This document shows, piece by piece, positions 1-11,249 of a stretch of 64,000 nucleotides of DNA; position 1 is the first letter of the stretch; every line of letters starts with the position of its first letter. The stretch comes from Ligula intestinalis (taxonomy: Eukaryota; Platyhelminthes; Cestoda; Diphyllobothriidea; Diphyllobothriidae), in the NCBI GenBank assembly GCA_036362985.1, contig JAYGXS010000001.1:55861323-55925322 (forward strand), written 5' to 3'. The notes beneath the pieces are model-generated. The model had not been told where the DNA came from. It searched no databases and saw only the letters and a list, made by a program, of their open reading frames with translations. Both the position numbers and the translations under genes were made by a program.

Positions 1-558
1 CTTAGCGTCAGCTATGGGGTTTCCTAAAGCATCTTGAAGTATGGGGTGTTGCGTTTTCCTCTGCGCTTTTACTGTACGCGAAAAGAGTTTCGCAACATTA
101 AGGGAAGGGTTTTCAGCGAAATGAGCCTCATCGGCTATCTGCTTTTCTTCGGAGAGCTTCTTAGCCTGCTCAAAGATCAGTGTGATCAAGGGCAGAACGG
201 AAGTGTCGTTCTGCCGATGCAAACGACGAGAGAGTTTACGCAGCCTACGACGGAAAGACAGAGGAAGGTACACTCCATCCTTGACATGTATTACTTTCTT
301 ACGGGGGACAAAGTGGAGGATGAGTGGATCCAACACTTTGTACAGTGCATCGGTACAAACGGCCCACGGCTTATAGGCCCAGTCGCGTCTTAAGCCCAAA
401 TCAGTTTCATCGGCTACAAAGCCCAGTTTGCCAACGGGATAGAGTGAGATTCTCATCTTTCTGCGTGCGCAACTGGTTACATTATTTTGGCCAGTCTTAC
501 GCAAAACAAGGTGCCGGTTTTGTAGTTTCCTCCAGAACAACTGATACTGGACCACTTT
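1..558 (-). CDS. LINE ORF2 segment between endonuclease and reverse transcriptase (partial)
   Basis: The minus strand is open for 186 codons from a stop at 559-561 to the window edge, so the true ends are not visible. The translation reads like the linker of CR1-like LINE polyproteins that joins the endonuclease to the reverse transcriptase: a segment VLDPLILHFVPRKKV, then a basic stretch SFRRRLRKLSRRLHR, a helix-rich part, NPSLNVAKLFSRTVKAQ and ILQDALGNPIADAK. The last matches the usual LRD..GNPITDD.. motif just before the RT domain. No stops or shifts are seen. The RT should lie to the left of the window. No methionine is an obvious start and none is expected inside this linker. It could be a host-domesticated piece, but a transposon is far more likely. 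Confidence 0.6.
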
Positions 559-1189
559 TTATAACTTGACGCAAATTATTTTTGTTTGTTTCTGTTTTTA
601 CATAAAATACAGACAAACAGCATTCTTTACCTGTACATAAAGAAGCCCTTCACATAATGCAGTACGTATGTAATGTATAATGCCTATCCTTCGTTTGTTT
701 ATCAAGAACTAGGACTCTCCGTTTACTGCGCCCGTCGCTTATTAAGCCCAATTTGGTCTGGGCCCGAGGTGGGCTTAGTAACCGTTGTCTACTGTATAAA
801 CATTTGGTTTAACCGAGTCTACTCAGACTGCACTTGATGCACGCAATCAGCCAATACGACCCCCCTGCCACTCTAACCCCAAGACCCTCACCTATTTGAA
901 CGCGTGTGCCCTGAACACGGGGTTTTCGCCCTAGCCATACGCCAGCAAATTTGCCAGAGCAAGGCATCGATCCAAGCGCCGCATTTGGAGAGGGGGGAGG
1001 TATCAAATGCAGGAGCTGTGCGTGCGCGTAGGGTTTTTCTCAGGTGGATGTGGGAGCTTGTGTGGGGGTGTTCGACCATCGATTTCGATGACGGCTTGTA
1101 GACTACCCCGGCCAGTGCACTGAATACCGCTCACATACGCAATAACGGCGCAGTGGGACCAAAGTGAGACCTTTGGTTCCACTGGAACC
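559..1189. other. No gene recognised
   Basis: This stretch has only short frames without recognisable motifs. The part from about 845 to 1,100 is GC-richer than its flanks and has overlapping short frames on both strands, none convincing. It is probably old repeat sequence. Confidence 0.5.
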
Positions 1190-1502
1190 ATTCTATCCTT
1201 TGGTTTCGGAACATTGCCATTAGGGTATCATATGGTATTGCACCTTGGCATCTTACTAATTTAAGATTTCTTTGTGGCACCCTTTCGCATGTGTTATAAT
1301 TTTGCCGCAACCGTGGTCTCCAGGCTTGATTCTCGCATTCAAGATGTGGCCTTATGAAGGTACCGAAGATTTTCGAGAAAGTCTGCATCAAAAACTGTGA
1401 ATGCCCGCTTGATGGCGTGCAACATTGAAGTTGAAGCTTTTGTCGCCTTACAACAGTGTGCAGAGGGCTTGAGTTTGACTGTCATCCTGCTGCCAAAATC
1501 GT
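1190..1502 (-). pseudogene. LINE-B reverse transcriptase C-terminal fragment, part 1
   Basis: Read on the minus strand, this gives TVKLKPSAHCCKATK, then MLHAIKRAF, then after a frameshift SKIFGTFIRPHLE and VRCQGAIPY. This is the thumb/C-terminal region of CR1-like LINE-B elements (compare SLKPTLNCTKAAK and FGSFIRPHLE of the copy at 35,837-38,266). It closely resembles 20,440-20,720. The fragment is cut by the BEL/Pao element at 1,503 and resumes at 10,101. Confidence 0.7.
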
Positions 1503-1980
1503 TGTATCTCCTTCCTTAGGTTTTCGTTTTTGTCCCACTCCCTTTCATTTTACAGTAACATAACCATCTACCTCCTTCTTTAACACTAGACGCACGACCT
1601 TGCCGCTTATACCTTTGGCATTATCGTTAATCTCAATTACTTGACATTTTATATGAGTTAACACCATATTGTTTATCCTACACTTGATTGTTACCCATTT
1701 AGGTGGTTGCGCCCCTTTTTGTTTCCCTTAAACCCCTTTTAGATGTTTAAATGCCCTATATTGGTCCCGCAAAGAGTGACATTATGTCGCTGCTCCTGGA
1801 CTTGGAGACTTTGTGTGTAAGGCAACTATTTATGTTTTTCCTAATTTCAAATACTAGAACCGTTCTCACCTCTACGATACTGCTATCGATTTAAGGGAGA
1901 TGGCGTCTACTAAAGTTAAAAAGTAAGAACAAGGCCGGCCTTAAGCATCTTGTTAATAAAAGAAATCTGAATATTCTACA
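1503..1980 (+). repeat. 5' LTR of the BEL/Pao element
   Basis: Starts TGTATCTCC and ends ATTCTACA, giving the TG...CA ends of an LTR. It aligns along its whole length with 9,619-10,095, with scattered substitutions. It includes an AATAAAAGAA-type signal near its end. No clear primer-binding site was recognised just downstream. Confidence 0.92.
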
Positions 1981-2002
1981 GTTACACGAAATACCCAAAT
2001 AA

Positions 2003-2590
2003 ATGCTTAAGTATCAAAGATCGTCGTTTGGACCCCAGTTGGACAGATACTTCTTGCATTCAGAGGAAAACGAAGCTGTCCTTGATGATTTCAGAAAAAT
2101 AATAACCACCCTTGAAGAACAATTAAGGCAGTCGACAATTTCTACGAAAAGGTCTCCGCCTCCGTCAAAACTAGCAATTTTCTGTGAGTATCCGCGGCCC
2201 ATGCAGCAAAATTTTCCGCTACCACAGCGCAAAATTATGCATTTTGCTGGCAATCCCTTGAAATACTGGCTCTTTCTAAGAAGCTTTGAAAGTGGTATAG
2301 CTAGCAAGTTGGGGAACGACGAAGGCCGACTTTCCTACCTAATCCACTTCTGTAGAGATGAGGCCAGAGGTGCCATTGAAATCTGTATAATTCTAGACCC
2401 TAGCGAGGGGTATTTGGAGGCTCTTAAGATCCTCAAACGCCGGTTCGGGCAACCTCACTTAATCACTAGGGCTCACATAGACAAGTTTATCGATGTTCCA
2501 GTTTTAAGATCTATTGATGAGACTTGCCAGTGATATGCGAAAGTTTAAAAATACCTTGCAGCAATTGTATTACGTAGCCGACTGACAGTT
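2003..2590 (+). pseudogene. gag: BEL/Pao gag, N-terminal part (DUF1759-like)
   Basis: The frame from 2,003 encodes FAGNPLKYWLFLRSFESG, then RLSYLIHFCRDEARGAIE and LDPSEGYLEALKILKRRFG, then LITRAHIDKF. These are hallmark motifs of the gag region of BEL/Pao elements (DUF1759 family), a structural protein that packages the element RNA. The frame stops at 2,531 but similarity goes on in another frame (MRKFKNTLQQLYYVAD) to about 2,590. There a LINE interrupts it, and gag resumes at about 5,190. Confidence 0.85.
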
Positions 2591-2617
2591 ATCTGTAAAC
2601 AGGAAAATCAATTACTC

Positions 2618-2974
2618 TTGGGTGATTTCAACGCTCCTGGCATCGATTGGATGAGGCCTGGAGTAAAGGCCGCAGCAGAACCTTTCAATTACCAACTACT
2701 TCAGTTTTCGTTGGAGGAATATCTCATTCAACACATAGACTTTACAACCCGACTGCGAGAAGGCCAGCGATCAAACTGTCTACATCTCGCTTTTAGTAAA
2801 GAAGAGGGGATCATAAGAGAAGTGAACTCACAACCGCCACTTGGGTTAAGCGACCACGTTGTTTTTACCTGCGTGTGTTACCTATTGTCTCCAAAATCGC
2901 AGATAAAGAGGTGCAGAAATATTTGGAAAGCCAATTTTGAAGAAATGAGACGTACCGCTTCCGCAGAAAACTAA
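2618..2974 (+). pseudogene. LINE-B endonuclease domain, C-terminal half
   Basis: The frame reads LLGDFNAPGIDW, then TRLREGQRSNCLHLAF, then PPLGLSDHVVF. These are the GDFNAP..DW and SDH motifs of the apurinic-like (EEP) endonuclease that nicks target DNA. The N-terminal half with the catalytic ETWL motif is absent because of 5' truncation. It ends at a stop after about 118 codons, and linker sequence follows in other frames. Confidence 0.8.
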
Positions 2975-3099
2975 TAACCCAGTACAAACGATACAAATGA
3001 ATTATGGCAGCATATCCAAGGGACTGTAGAGCACTTAATTGAAGTTCATTGCCCAATGAAAGTACTAAGACCATGCACCAGACCTCCATATGTCAACCA

Positions 3100-5015
3100 G
3101 CCGATAAAAAGAGCCACGACGAAGAAACAAAGGTTGTGGAAAAAGTATGAGCATCTTCAAGATTCAACATCACTTGCCGAATATAAAGCGCAACGAAATA
3201 TATGCCGTAAGGAAATATGAAATTCTAGAACTGCCTATGTGCGTCAACTTACAACACAAGCCACAATATGTCCAAAGAAGTTTTGTGGATGCATCCGCAG
3301 TCAAAGGAGCCATCATGACGACATTGCAGCTCTAAGGGATAACCTCGGGAACGTAGTAATGGAAGGACCGAGAAAAGTAGAGTTTCTGTCAGAATTTTTC
3401 AGATCAGCGTTTATGATGGAATCCTCCGGCGACAATTCGGGAGTAGAAGTGAGCGAAGATACAGCCGTTATTAAAACTGTTACCTTTTCTGTCGCAGACG
3501 TAAGACATGTCCTCAGTCACATCAAACCAGACAAGTCTCCTGGACCGGATGGGATCCCTGGACTGATACTTAAAGAACTGTCGACTGAGCTGTCAATGCC
3601 TCTTTCAATTCTGTTCGAGCTTTCCATGAGAACAGGGGACTTTCGTTTGCAGTGGAAGACGGCCAACATCGTACCGTTATATAGGGGTGGTAGCAAGATG
3701 TCTGCAAACAGCTTTCGGCCCATAAGCTTGACTTGCCTTTCCTGCAAAATGATGGAGGTCCTTGTCAAGCAGGCCATACTAAGATTTTGCGATGAAAGTG
3801 ACATCATACAAATTTCCGAAATGGCTTTCGGTGAGGGCGCTCCTGCCTTTCAAATTTACTGACTTCAATTGAGGCCTAGACATCTGCTTTAGAGGAGGGA
3901 TTCAAAGTGGACGTAGTGTAGACCGGTTTCCACAAAGCCTTTGAAAGTGTGCCCCATCAACGCCTTTTACATAAATTGAGCATTCTTGGCATCAAAGGGA
4001 AAATGTTGGACTGGATCAGGTCATTTTTAGTCGGTCGAAAACAATGCGTTTGCATCGGGGAGGATAAATTGGACTGAGTTGACGTAGTAAGTGGGGTTCC
4101 TCAAGGCTCCGTTCTCGGTCCCCTCTCTTCATTCTCTATGTGAATGACAGCCTTCAAGAACTAAACTGCGGCAAAATCATGTTTGCCGATGACGCTAAGC
4201 TCTGGCAGGTCATTAAGCGCCCAAGCGACCGAGATGCTCTGCAAAATAATCTTTGCAAATTGCAGACGTGGTCCGAGAGATGGCTGCTGGATTTCAATGT
4301 GCAAAGGTGTGCCGTCCTCCACCTGCGCCCAACAAACTTCCCTATCCCCCAGAGCAGCAGGACATATCACCTGAAAAACATCCCAATTCCCGTAGCATCT
4401 ACGCAAAAAGACCTTGGCATTTGGATACAGAGTAATCTGAAGCCCTCATTACAATCTGTCGAAGCTGCAACTAAAGCCACGGGAGTGCTGCACGCTATCA
4501 AAATAGCGTTTCTAGTCTTCAATGAACATCTCTTTGGCAGAGTGTATGGCACATTTGTTCGACCACACCTGGAGTATGGCATACAGGCGTGGCGGCCATG
4601 GCAAGCAAAGGACACAGCATGTCTGGAGAAAGTGCAGCGTCGGGGAACAAAGCTAGTAAGAGGTATAAAAAACCACACTTAAATAGGTAGACTGGCATGC
4701 CTTAATTTATTCCCTCTGCATTACAGGCAACAAAAATGGGATCTTTTTCTAATTTACAAGGTAATAAATTGGCTTGAGAAAGGATTGCAATTTGAAGACA
4801 TGTTTCAGTGGCACCTCTCGCTTCATATTCGTGGGCACACAATGAAGCTGTGCACAAAGATGTCCAAGCTTATCCTCCGCTCTGAATTCTTCATGCAAAG
4901 TGTCATACAACAGTGGAACAAACTTCAACAGTCGGTCGTTGAGGCCACTTCGCTTCAGATGTACAAACAACGCTTAGATAATTACATGCGTCCCCTCTCC
5001 TCTCTCCAAGTCTGA
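3100..5015 (+). pseudogene. LINE-B reverse transcriptase, frameshifted
   Basis: Successive frames encode RT motifs in order: SPGPDGIPGLILKEL and LQWKTANIVPLYRGG, then SFRPISLTCLSCKMMEV (3,239-3,862); a damaged stretch with VSGVPQGSVLGP (about 4,075-4,130); then MFADDAKLW with the catalytic FADD (4,140-4,682); VRPHLEYGIQAWRPW; and a C-terminal piece FMQSVIQQWNKLQ (4,785-5,015). At least three frame changes and several stops make it inactive. It belongs to the CR1-like LINE-B group of this window. Confidence 0.85.
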
Positions 5016-5189
5016 ACTCTAAAAACCAGACATATATCATAAAAAACAATGCTACTCACTGTTTGCCAATATTATGTAAGAAGTGGTAAATTTTTATAGG
5101 TGCTTGTATACCTGCTAAATAGGGTTTTCAAAGGCATTGCCTATTATCCTCACCAAATATACTAAAATAAACTAAACTGAAACAGACTT

Positions 5190-5790
5190 AACCTCATCTA
5201 GGACGCTGGCCACCAGCATCAGACGACTCCCTCCACAGTTACAATTCAAATGGTGAGGGCTCACGTCATCAGCTCTGCTTAGTGGTAGAGAACAAACGTT
5301 CTCTGATCTAACTGATTTGGTAGACGAGAGGGCCGACGTATCGATGGTGCACCAATCATACTCTCTTAGATCCAATTCCCCTTTCAATCGTCCCCAAAGC
5401 GACTGAGCACCAGTGCATAGGGCCTATGCGCACCAAACACAAGCTTTTGGAGATAGAACTCCAATAAAGCGTCGATCATGCCTGCAATGTGACGACCAAT
5501 GTGGCACGTTCATATCTCTCAGCTTGCCGCAAATGCTACCGTTCGTTGAGAGTCATAGATTGTGCCACTCATATTTAAAGCCTAACCATGAGGCAATCAA
5601 CTGTAGGTCACGTAAGGCATGTGATGTCGCGCGATGTTCCATGCGCCACCACCCACTTCTGCATCGACATGAAGTGAGGACTGATAGGTTTCCGATGAAG
5701 GCGGACGCAGAGCTTAGCACCGATACAGCCCACTGCCATCCAACATACAGATCTGAGCAAGTCGTGGCATTAGGAGTATGACCTGTAAAA
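5190..5790 (+). pseudogene. gag: BEL/Pao gag, C-terminal part with zinc-binding region
   Basis: After the nested LINE, gag resumes as SIRRLPPQLQFKW and GREQTFSDLTDLVDERADV. The zinc region is CLQC...HRLCHSYLKPNHEAINC and CDVARCSMRHHPLLH (frame 5,413-5,781). The Cys/His spacing matches the nucleic-acid binding region between gag and protease of BEL/Pao elements. An in-frame stop (W then TGA near 5,255) and frame changes show decay. Confidence 0.85.
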
Positions 5791-6060
5791 CCGTTTGGAC
5801 CTCGCGGGTCAGTGACCACGGATGCATTTCTGGATACCGGCTCTGACACTACGCACATAGATGAAAACCAATTAGATCAATTAGGCCTTTGCGGCTATTG
5901 AGCAGCGTTGTCCGTATCCACCGTCGTCCAGACAGCCGAAGTGAAGTCGGAAGTAGCAGAATTCCAGTTAGGTGCGTTATAAGAACAGGAGCGACTAGAA
6001 GTAAAAAGGTCTGGTGCGTCAGTTATCTTCCCAACCTGAAGCGTTTCCTCTTAGGTTAAG
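5791..6060 (+). pseudogene. pro: BEL/Pao aspartic protease
   Basis: The frame reads VTTDAFLDTGSDTTHIDE, which contains the D-T-G-S active-site motif of retroviral-type aspartic proteases as found after the zinc region in BEL/Pao (DUF1758-like). The following residues QLGLCGY and a later valine-rich strand fit the fold, but the frame is broken soon after. Confidence 0.75.
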
Positions 6061-6119
6061 ATGAAACCATACGTTGGCAACATTTAAGCGACGTCGAACT
6101 TCCCTTTCTCGACTGTGCG

Positions 6120-7463
6120 AAAGTATCACTTCTCATGAACGTACCTGCTGCTCACTGGGTACTTGAACATCGACACGATGGATAGGAAAACCCATTTGCT
6201 GTTCTAAATCCCCTCGGGTGGGTACGCATTGAACCAATATCCCGCCAAGGTTGGTTCAATATCGTAAATGTCGACTTTTTGAGTGAGTAGAATGCCATCA
6301 TGGAAAAACAAGAGCATATGTTTGACTTCGACTTCGGCGAACCCAAAACCCTGAAAAAGGCGCACTCGATAGAGGATAAACGGGTGTTGACCCTGTTTGA
6401 CGCTCAGACGCACTTGACTCAGGGGCACTTAGAAGTTCCCCTACGTTGGTGGGAAGTTTCGCCCTGCCTGCCCAACAACGAGCCTATTGTCCGTAGACGT
6501 TCACATGCCCTGATGAACCGCAAAATCCTGCGTATAGAGATAAGTAAGTACAAGCGATTTCAGAGTACATTAAGAACGGGTACGCGGAACTTGTTCTATC
6601 GGCATCCATCTCCGTACCTGGAAAACTTTTGTACCGACCACATCACTCGGTAGTTAATCCAATGAAACCAGATACGCTGAGAGTAGTGTCTGACTATTCA
6701 AGTGAGTACAGGGGTGCGTCTCTATATCGTCTACTTCTGCAGGGATCTGACCTTGCTAGCAGATTATGAGGGATCTTGCCCCAATTCCGCGAGTTTCCTA
6801 TTGTAACGGTGGCTGATATAGAAGCCATGTTCACCAAATCCGAGTACCAAAGTGCCAAAGTTCACGTTTGAGTTTCCTCTGGTGGATGGGCGGCGACTTG
6901 ACACGCAACACTGAGGCTTATCAAATGAAGGTACATCCGTTGGAGCCATCTCCTCCCCATGTGCCGCTAGTAATGCATGAAATTAATCAATAAAGCAGGC
7001 TTCTGAGGTCGATTACTTGCACCGTTGCTTCTGCGTTGACGATTGCCTAATCAGCCGCAATTCTGCTCAAGCTCTCATGGATCTAGCCTCTAGCTTACAA
7101 AGCGCCTTGTTAACTCACGGCTTCCGCCTAGATAAATGGAATAGCAATTCGACAGAGGCTCTCCTATATATCCCTGAGAAGGAACGAGCAGACAAGGGCA
7201 TGTGTATAGATCTTAAACCAGCCGATACTCACCGAACACTAGGTGTTGAGTGGAGTAAGGTCGCAGACACCGTCAGCTTCACGGTCAAGTTGCCCAAAAT
7301 TATAGCCACCAGAAGGGCTATGCTCTCTTATACCTCAGCCCTCTACGACCCACTCGGATTTGTTGCTCCCGTTCTGTTGCCGGCCAAGAATCTACTACAG
7401 CAATGGTGCCGAGCCAACCTTGGATGGGACGACGAGATCGCCAATGACCTTAAGAAACAGTGA
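6120..7463 (+). pseudogene. pol: BEL/Pao reverse transcriptase
   Basis: Entry motifs PAAHWVLEHRHDG and LNPLGWV (about 6,145-6,230) precede the RT. The frame 6,300-6,653 carries PCLPNNEPIV, and then KPDTLRVVSDYSS follows. The palm motif appears as [10 protein letters not shown] (7,017 on), the usual Y/F-VDD of BEL/Pao. The connection domain is the clean 148-codon frame 7,017-7,463: [38 protein letters not shown]. The order and wording are diagnostic for Pao-type pol. Frameshifts between 6,653 and 7,017 make it non-functional. Confidence 0.88.
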
Positions 7464-7900
7464 CTTAGCTGGACAAAACAATCCAGACTCTTAGTGACAT
7501 TCGCATACAATGCCACTTGGTACCGCTGGGTAAAGTTGCCGTTGAGCAGTATCAACTGCATGGTTTCTCTGACGCGTCAAAAGTGGGTATGGAGCAGTCG
7601 TCTATCTTCGTGCAATGACGAAGGGGGGTGCTTCATTTACGACGTTTGTTTGGGGCAAGTCCCGCGTTGCACCCCTTAAGGTCCAAACTATACCAAGGTT
7701 GGAGCTTACCGCTGCGGTTCTCATCTTCAAACTGGTCAGGCAGGCTGAAACAGTACTAACACTTCCAATTAAGTGCAAGTTCTTGCGAATGGATTTGCTG
7801 GTCGTGTTACACTTAATACGAAACACGACGTCACGTCTTGATACATTTGTAGCAAACAGAATCTTTTCTTGATTGAGTTTATCAGACGCATGAAACTAGC
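7464..7900 (+). pseudogene. pol: BEL/Pao RNase H / A17-type region
   Basis: Frame 7,615-7,872 contains GKSRVAPLKVQTIPRLELTA, the best conserved signature of this region in BEL/Pao pol. Just before it, in another frame, are traces of a QLHGFSDAS-like motif. It degrades RNA in the RNA/DNA hybrid in active elements. Frame changes interrupt it here. Confidence 0.85.
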
Positions 7901-8399
7901 AATACGTAAATTCCAAGAGCAACCCGGCGGATATAGTCTCAAGAGGAAAAGCCGGCGACAGGCTAAAGGAGAGTGTATGGCTAACGGATCCCACCTTTCT
8001 TGGCAAGAAGTTGGACGAATGGCCTCGGGAACCCGATCAACGATCCCTGTAGTTTCAGAAGAACCAAAGGCAGTAGTGAATATGGTTCACATGGAGCACC
8101 ATTGTCTAACACACTTTTTTGGCTTAAGTAGTTGAACTAAACTGCTCAGACACGTTGTATGGTTGCGAATATTTCAAGCCTATATAAAGCGTAAGGCCTT
8201 ACCTCAACCAAGGCTTATTTCTAAAACCCTCACCGTCGAGGATCTGGAAGGTGCAGAATACGATAGATTGAAGTTGGTGCAGAAGCAATGCTTAAGAAGT
8301 GAAATTAAGTGAGTGCAAAATAGTTTGCGAGATGCCAATCGCAAATAACTAAAAGCGACCAATAGTTTCCTGAAGAATCTTTTCCCTTTCTGCTCGAAC

Positions 8400-9590
8400 G
8401 GCCTGATTAGAGAAGAAAGATGGCTTGAAAATGCTCCGCTGCCTTACGAGAAAAAGCACCCAGTTATCCTTCCGCAACATCGTGCAAAACGTTCACCTAA
8501 CGAACCGTCACATCGGTATATCGCACATGAGTGCTATTTTGCAAGAAAAGTACTGGATAATCCGCGGTCAGGCCCTTATCAAACGAGCCGTTGGTGCTTG
8601 TTTTTTGTGTTGGCACTGACATGCTCCGCCCTGTCGATAGATTATGGTGCCCTTGCTGGCGGATCACCTGGAGCCATATAGCCCACCATGAACGTTTACC
8701 GGGGTCGATTACTTCCGACCATTTCAAGTAAAGGTTGCCCGACGGTCGGAAAGGAGAAATTGATGCCTTTTCACGTGCCACAGCATCCGTGCGATTCACA
8801 TTGAGGAAGTCTCAAACCTGGTGACAGATTCGTTTCCATGTGCATTCGACAGGTTTGCCGTTCGAAGAGGGTGCCCATGAAAGCTCTACAGGGATAACGG
8901 ACTCACCTCTAAAGGGGCTGAGAGCTAACTAAAGCTGTTGCTGCAAGAATGGAACCAAGACCGCATACTTATCCCCGTTGTGGCGAAGGGGTGCGACTGA
9001 ATCGTCAATCCACCAAGAGATAGACACCGGGGTGGAGTATGGGAAAAGTTGATACGATCCATTAGGAGAATACTGCGTTCCATTCTTGAGTCACAGGTGG
9101 TCACTGAGGAGGACTTTACAACGACCATAACGAAGACTGAAAAATTATGAACGACAGGCCTTTGGTAAAGAACAGCGCGGGTCCAAACAAGTATACTTTG
9201 CTTACCCCGCAACAATTTTGCTGAACACAAGGTACCTTTCATCATTGATTGAAGAAAGTTGTCCTTGAAGATGTAACTTAAGATAGCGCTAGACTTAACA
9301 TCTTTCTGATTTGTTCTGGAAAAAATGAATCACCGCTTATCTACCCTCCTTGCACGTCAAACAAAGGTGGACCAATGAGGCCCCGCAACTTGCAATCGGT
9401 GATTTAGTCCTATTCGTCGACAAAGTGGCACCACGCGGACTCTAGACGAAGGCCGTCTTTAGAAGAGATACTCCGATCCAACGACGGTAAAGTGAGAGAT
9501 GTCGTGTTGAGAACACAATTAGGAACACTGATGAGGGACGTGCGCAGCTTGTGCCACGAACCACATCGTCAATGACGTCCCTCTCACGAA
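8400..9590 (+). pseudogene. pol: BEL/Pao integrase, heavily decayed
   Basis: Fragments in several frames fit the integrase: PYEKKHPVILPQH and an H-x-H zinc-binding region near 8,440-8,640, core-domain remnants from 8,640 to 9,110, then NDRPLVKNSAGPNKYTLLTP (about 9,150) and SNDGKVRDVVLRT (about 9,480), which match the C-terminal chromo-like region of BEL/Pao integrases. There is no continuous frame longer than about 65 codons. Confidence 0.72.
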
Positions 9591-9606
9591 GGATACCAGA
9601 AAACCC

Positions 9607-9618
9607 TGGGGGGGGGAG
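9607..9618 (+). promoter_or_regulatory. Polypurine tract of the BEL/Pao element
   Basis: A run of G residues ending GAG lies immediately before the 3' LTR. This is the position of the plus-strand primer in LTR retrotransposons. Confidence 0.75.
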
Positions 9619-10095
9619 CGTACCTCATTCCGTGGGTATTCGTTTTTGTCCCGCTCCCTTTCATTTAACAGTAACATAACCATCTACCTCCTTCTTTAAC
9701 ACTAGACGCATGACCTTGCCGCTTATACCTTTGGCATTATCGTTAATCTTAATTACTTGACATTTTATATGAGTTAACACCATATTGTTTATCCTACACT
9801 TGATTGTTACCCATTTAGGTGGTTGCGCCCCTTTTTGTTTCCCTTAAACCCCTTTTATATGTTTAAATGCCCTATATTGGTCCCACGAAGAGTGACATTA
9901 TGTCGCTGCTCCTGGACTTGGAGACTTTGTGTGTAAGGCAACTATTTATGTTTTTCCTAATTTCAAATGCTAGAACCGTTCTCACTTCTACGATACTGTT
10001 ATCGATTTAAGGGAGATGGCATCTACTCAAGTTAAAAAGTAAGAATCAGGCCGGCCTTAAGCATCTTGTTAATAAAAGAATCCGAATATTCAACA
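9619..10095 (+). repeat. 3' LTR of the BEL/Pao element
   Basis: Copy of 1,503-1,980. Its first base is C instead of T (CGTACCTCA versus TGTATCTCC) and it ends ATTCAACA. The target duplication ATCGT follows at 10,096-10,100. Scattered differences between the LTRs could be used to date the insertion. Confidence 0.92.
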
Positions 10096-10100
10096 ATCGT

Positions 10101-10227
10101 TGTCTGTTTCTGCTTCTTGGAGCGGGATTACATTCAGATAGTAGGATCGCGTATCAGGGTCCACCTTTCCATTTTCCAGACACAACGGAGTGTATTTGTT
10201 CGAATTGAAGGACAGAAGCCATCTACA
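10101..10227 (-). pseudogene. LINE-B reverse transcriptase fragment, part 2
   Basis: On the minus strand this reads FNSNKYTPLCLENGK and YYLNVIPLQE, collinear with 20,334-20,440 of the LINE-B copy at 20,150. It is the upstream continuation of 1,190-1,502, displaced by the BEL/Pao insertion. Similarity stops at about 10,227, where a gypsy LTR begins. Confidence 0.75.
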
Positions 10228-11195
10228 TTTAGGCCCTTACACCTTTTCTTTGTAAGCGCGTAAATCTGACCTTTTTGATTAAGTGTGCTATTTGTTTTGT
10301 TTGTACACGTTTGGAATCAAACCCACTTTTCCGGCAACCGTCACGTGGCACGTGCTTCTGCAGTCGTGTTGCATCTTTTGCATTTCTTGCATTGCCCCTT
10401 CCCGCCCTACAAACGACACCTACTTCGGTGATCACCCTCGGGCTCAACAACAACGGTCATTGGTTGGAACGCAAGCGAATAACGCCCTTTGCGGGTTTTG
10501 AACAGTGGAACTTGGCCTTCAACCTTGGTCAATTTTTCTTCGCTGCAGGTCAAATTTTTCGCTAGTGCAGAAGTTATACGTTCGGATACTATGAGTCCTA
10601 TCTTTATCCTTTATATTGCTGTTTATCAATTTTTACAGTTTTACTGTCGTCGTAGTGTGGTAGTGTAGGTACTATTAGTTAATTACTAGGTCTGGTATCT
10701 TTCTGTTAGCACACTTGTAACGTGTTTTTACACAAATTATAGGTTCTAGCGTCAGTTGGGCAATGCAAACTGGTAACCTGTTTTTTTTCTTTTGGTCCAC
10801 GCAGTTTTTTCTAGCGTTCCATTTTCTGCTGCCTTTACGTGTTTCACTATGGGCGACGCACACCAGTTTCCTTGCAACGGCAACCCCGCCAACAATGCTC
10901 ACAACACATAAGTCGAGTAAGACGATAACGAAAAGGTCAATGCAGTTAACGTCCCACTCAAACTACCAATCTATGAAGTTTGCGACCCCAGTGTTTGCTT
11001 CCTACAACCTAAGGCTGTTTTCGCAGCTAGCCGTATCAATGGGGAGCGTACTCGCTACCCTTAGCTGGTGCAGTCATTACCCTTTGGTGTCGCATGTGCA
11101 GTTCAGGATCTTCTAGATCCTATTCCAGAAACTAAGCCGTATTCTCGATTGAAAGCAGCAATTCTCCAGCGTACAAAGCGCAACTTTTAACGTAG
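10228..11195 (+). mobile_element. Ty3/gypsy relic: LTR, degenerate primer site and start of gag
   Basis: It starts TTTAGGCCCTTAC, like the LTR start at 39,928. A primer-site-like TGGTAACC lies near 10,771. From 10,849 a decayed gag reads PLKLPIYEVCDPSVCFLQPK, then VQDLLDPIPETKPYSRLK and AAILQRTKR, collinear with IKLPQYEVRDATVCFEQK and VQDLLDPIPRDKPYSNLK of the element at 39,928. The rest of the element is missing. Similarity fades at about 11,190. Confidence 0.8.
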
Positions 11196-11249
11196 GTTTC
11201 AAATTGTAGATCTCTGATAATTTTCAAAAAATTCTATATTTTTAGTCGA

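Larger units (their letters stand above)
2595..5180 (+). mobile_element. LINE-B retrotransposon, 5'-truncated, nested in BEL gag
   Basis: The insertion begins inside the endonuclease domain and ends with an A-rich tail of AAACTGAA type near 5,165-5,180. Both sides continue BEL gag, so this element is younger than the BEL copy. Truncation at the 5' end is typical of LINE integration by target-primed reverse transcription. A clear target duplication could not be made out. Confidence 0.82.
1503..10095 (+). mobile_element. BEL/Pao LTR retrotransposon, degenerate, complete end to end
   Basis: Two similar terminal repeats (1,503-1,980 and 9,619-10,095) flank gag, protease, reverse transcriptase, RNase H/A17-type region and integrase in the order normal for BEL/Pao. 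A G-rich polypurine run abuts the 3' LTR. The five bases before the element (1,498-1,502, ATCGT) recur directly after it (10,096-10,100), a target duplication of the size known for this class. The interrupted target is a minus-strand LINE. The coding part has many stops and shifts, so it is dead. A LINE was later inserted into gag at about 2,595-5,180. Confidence 0.93.
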
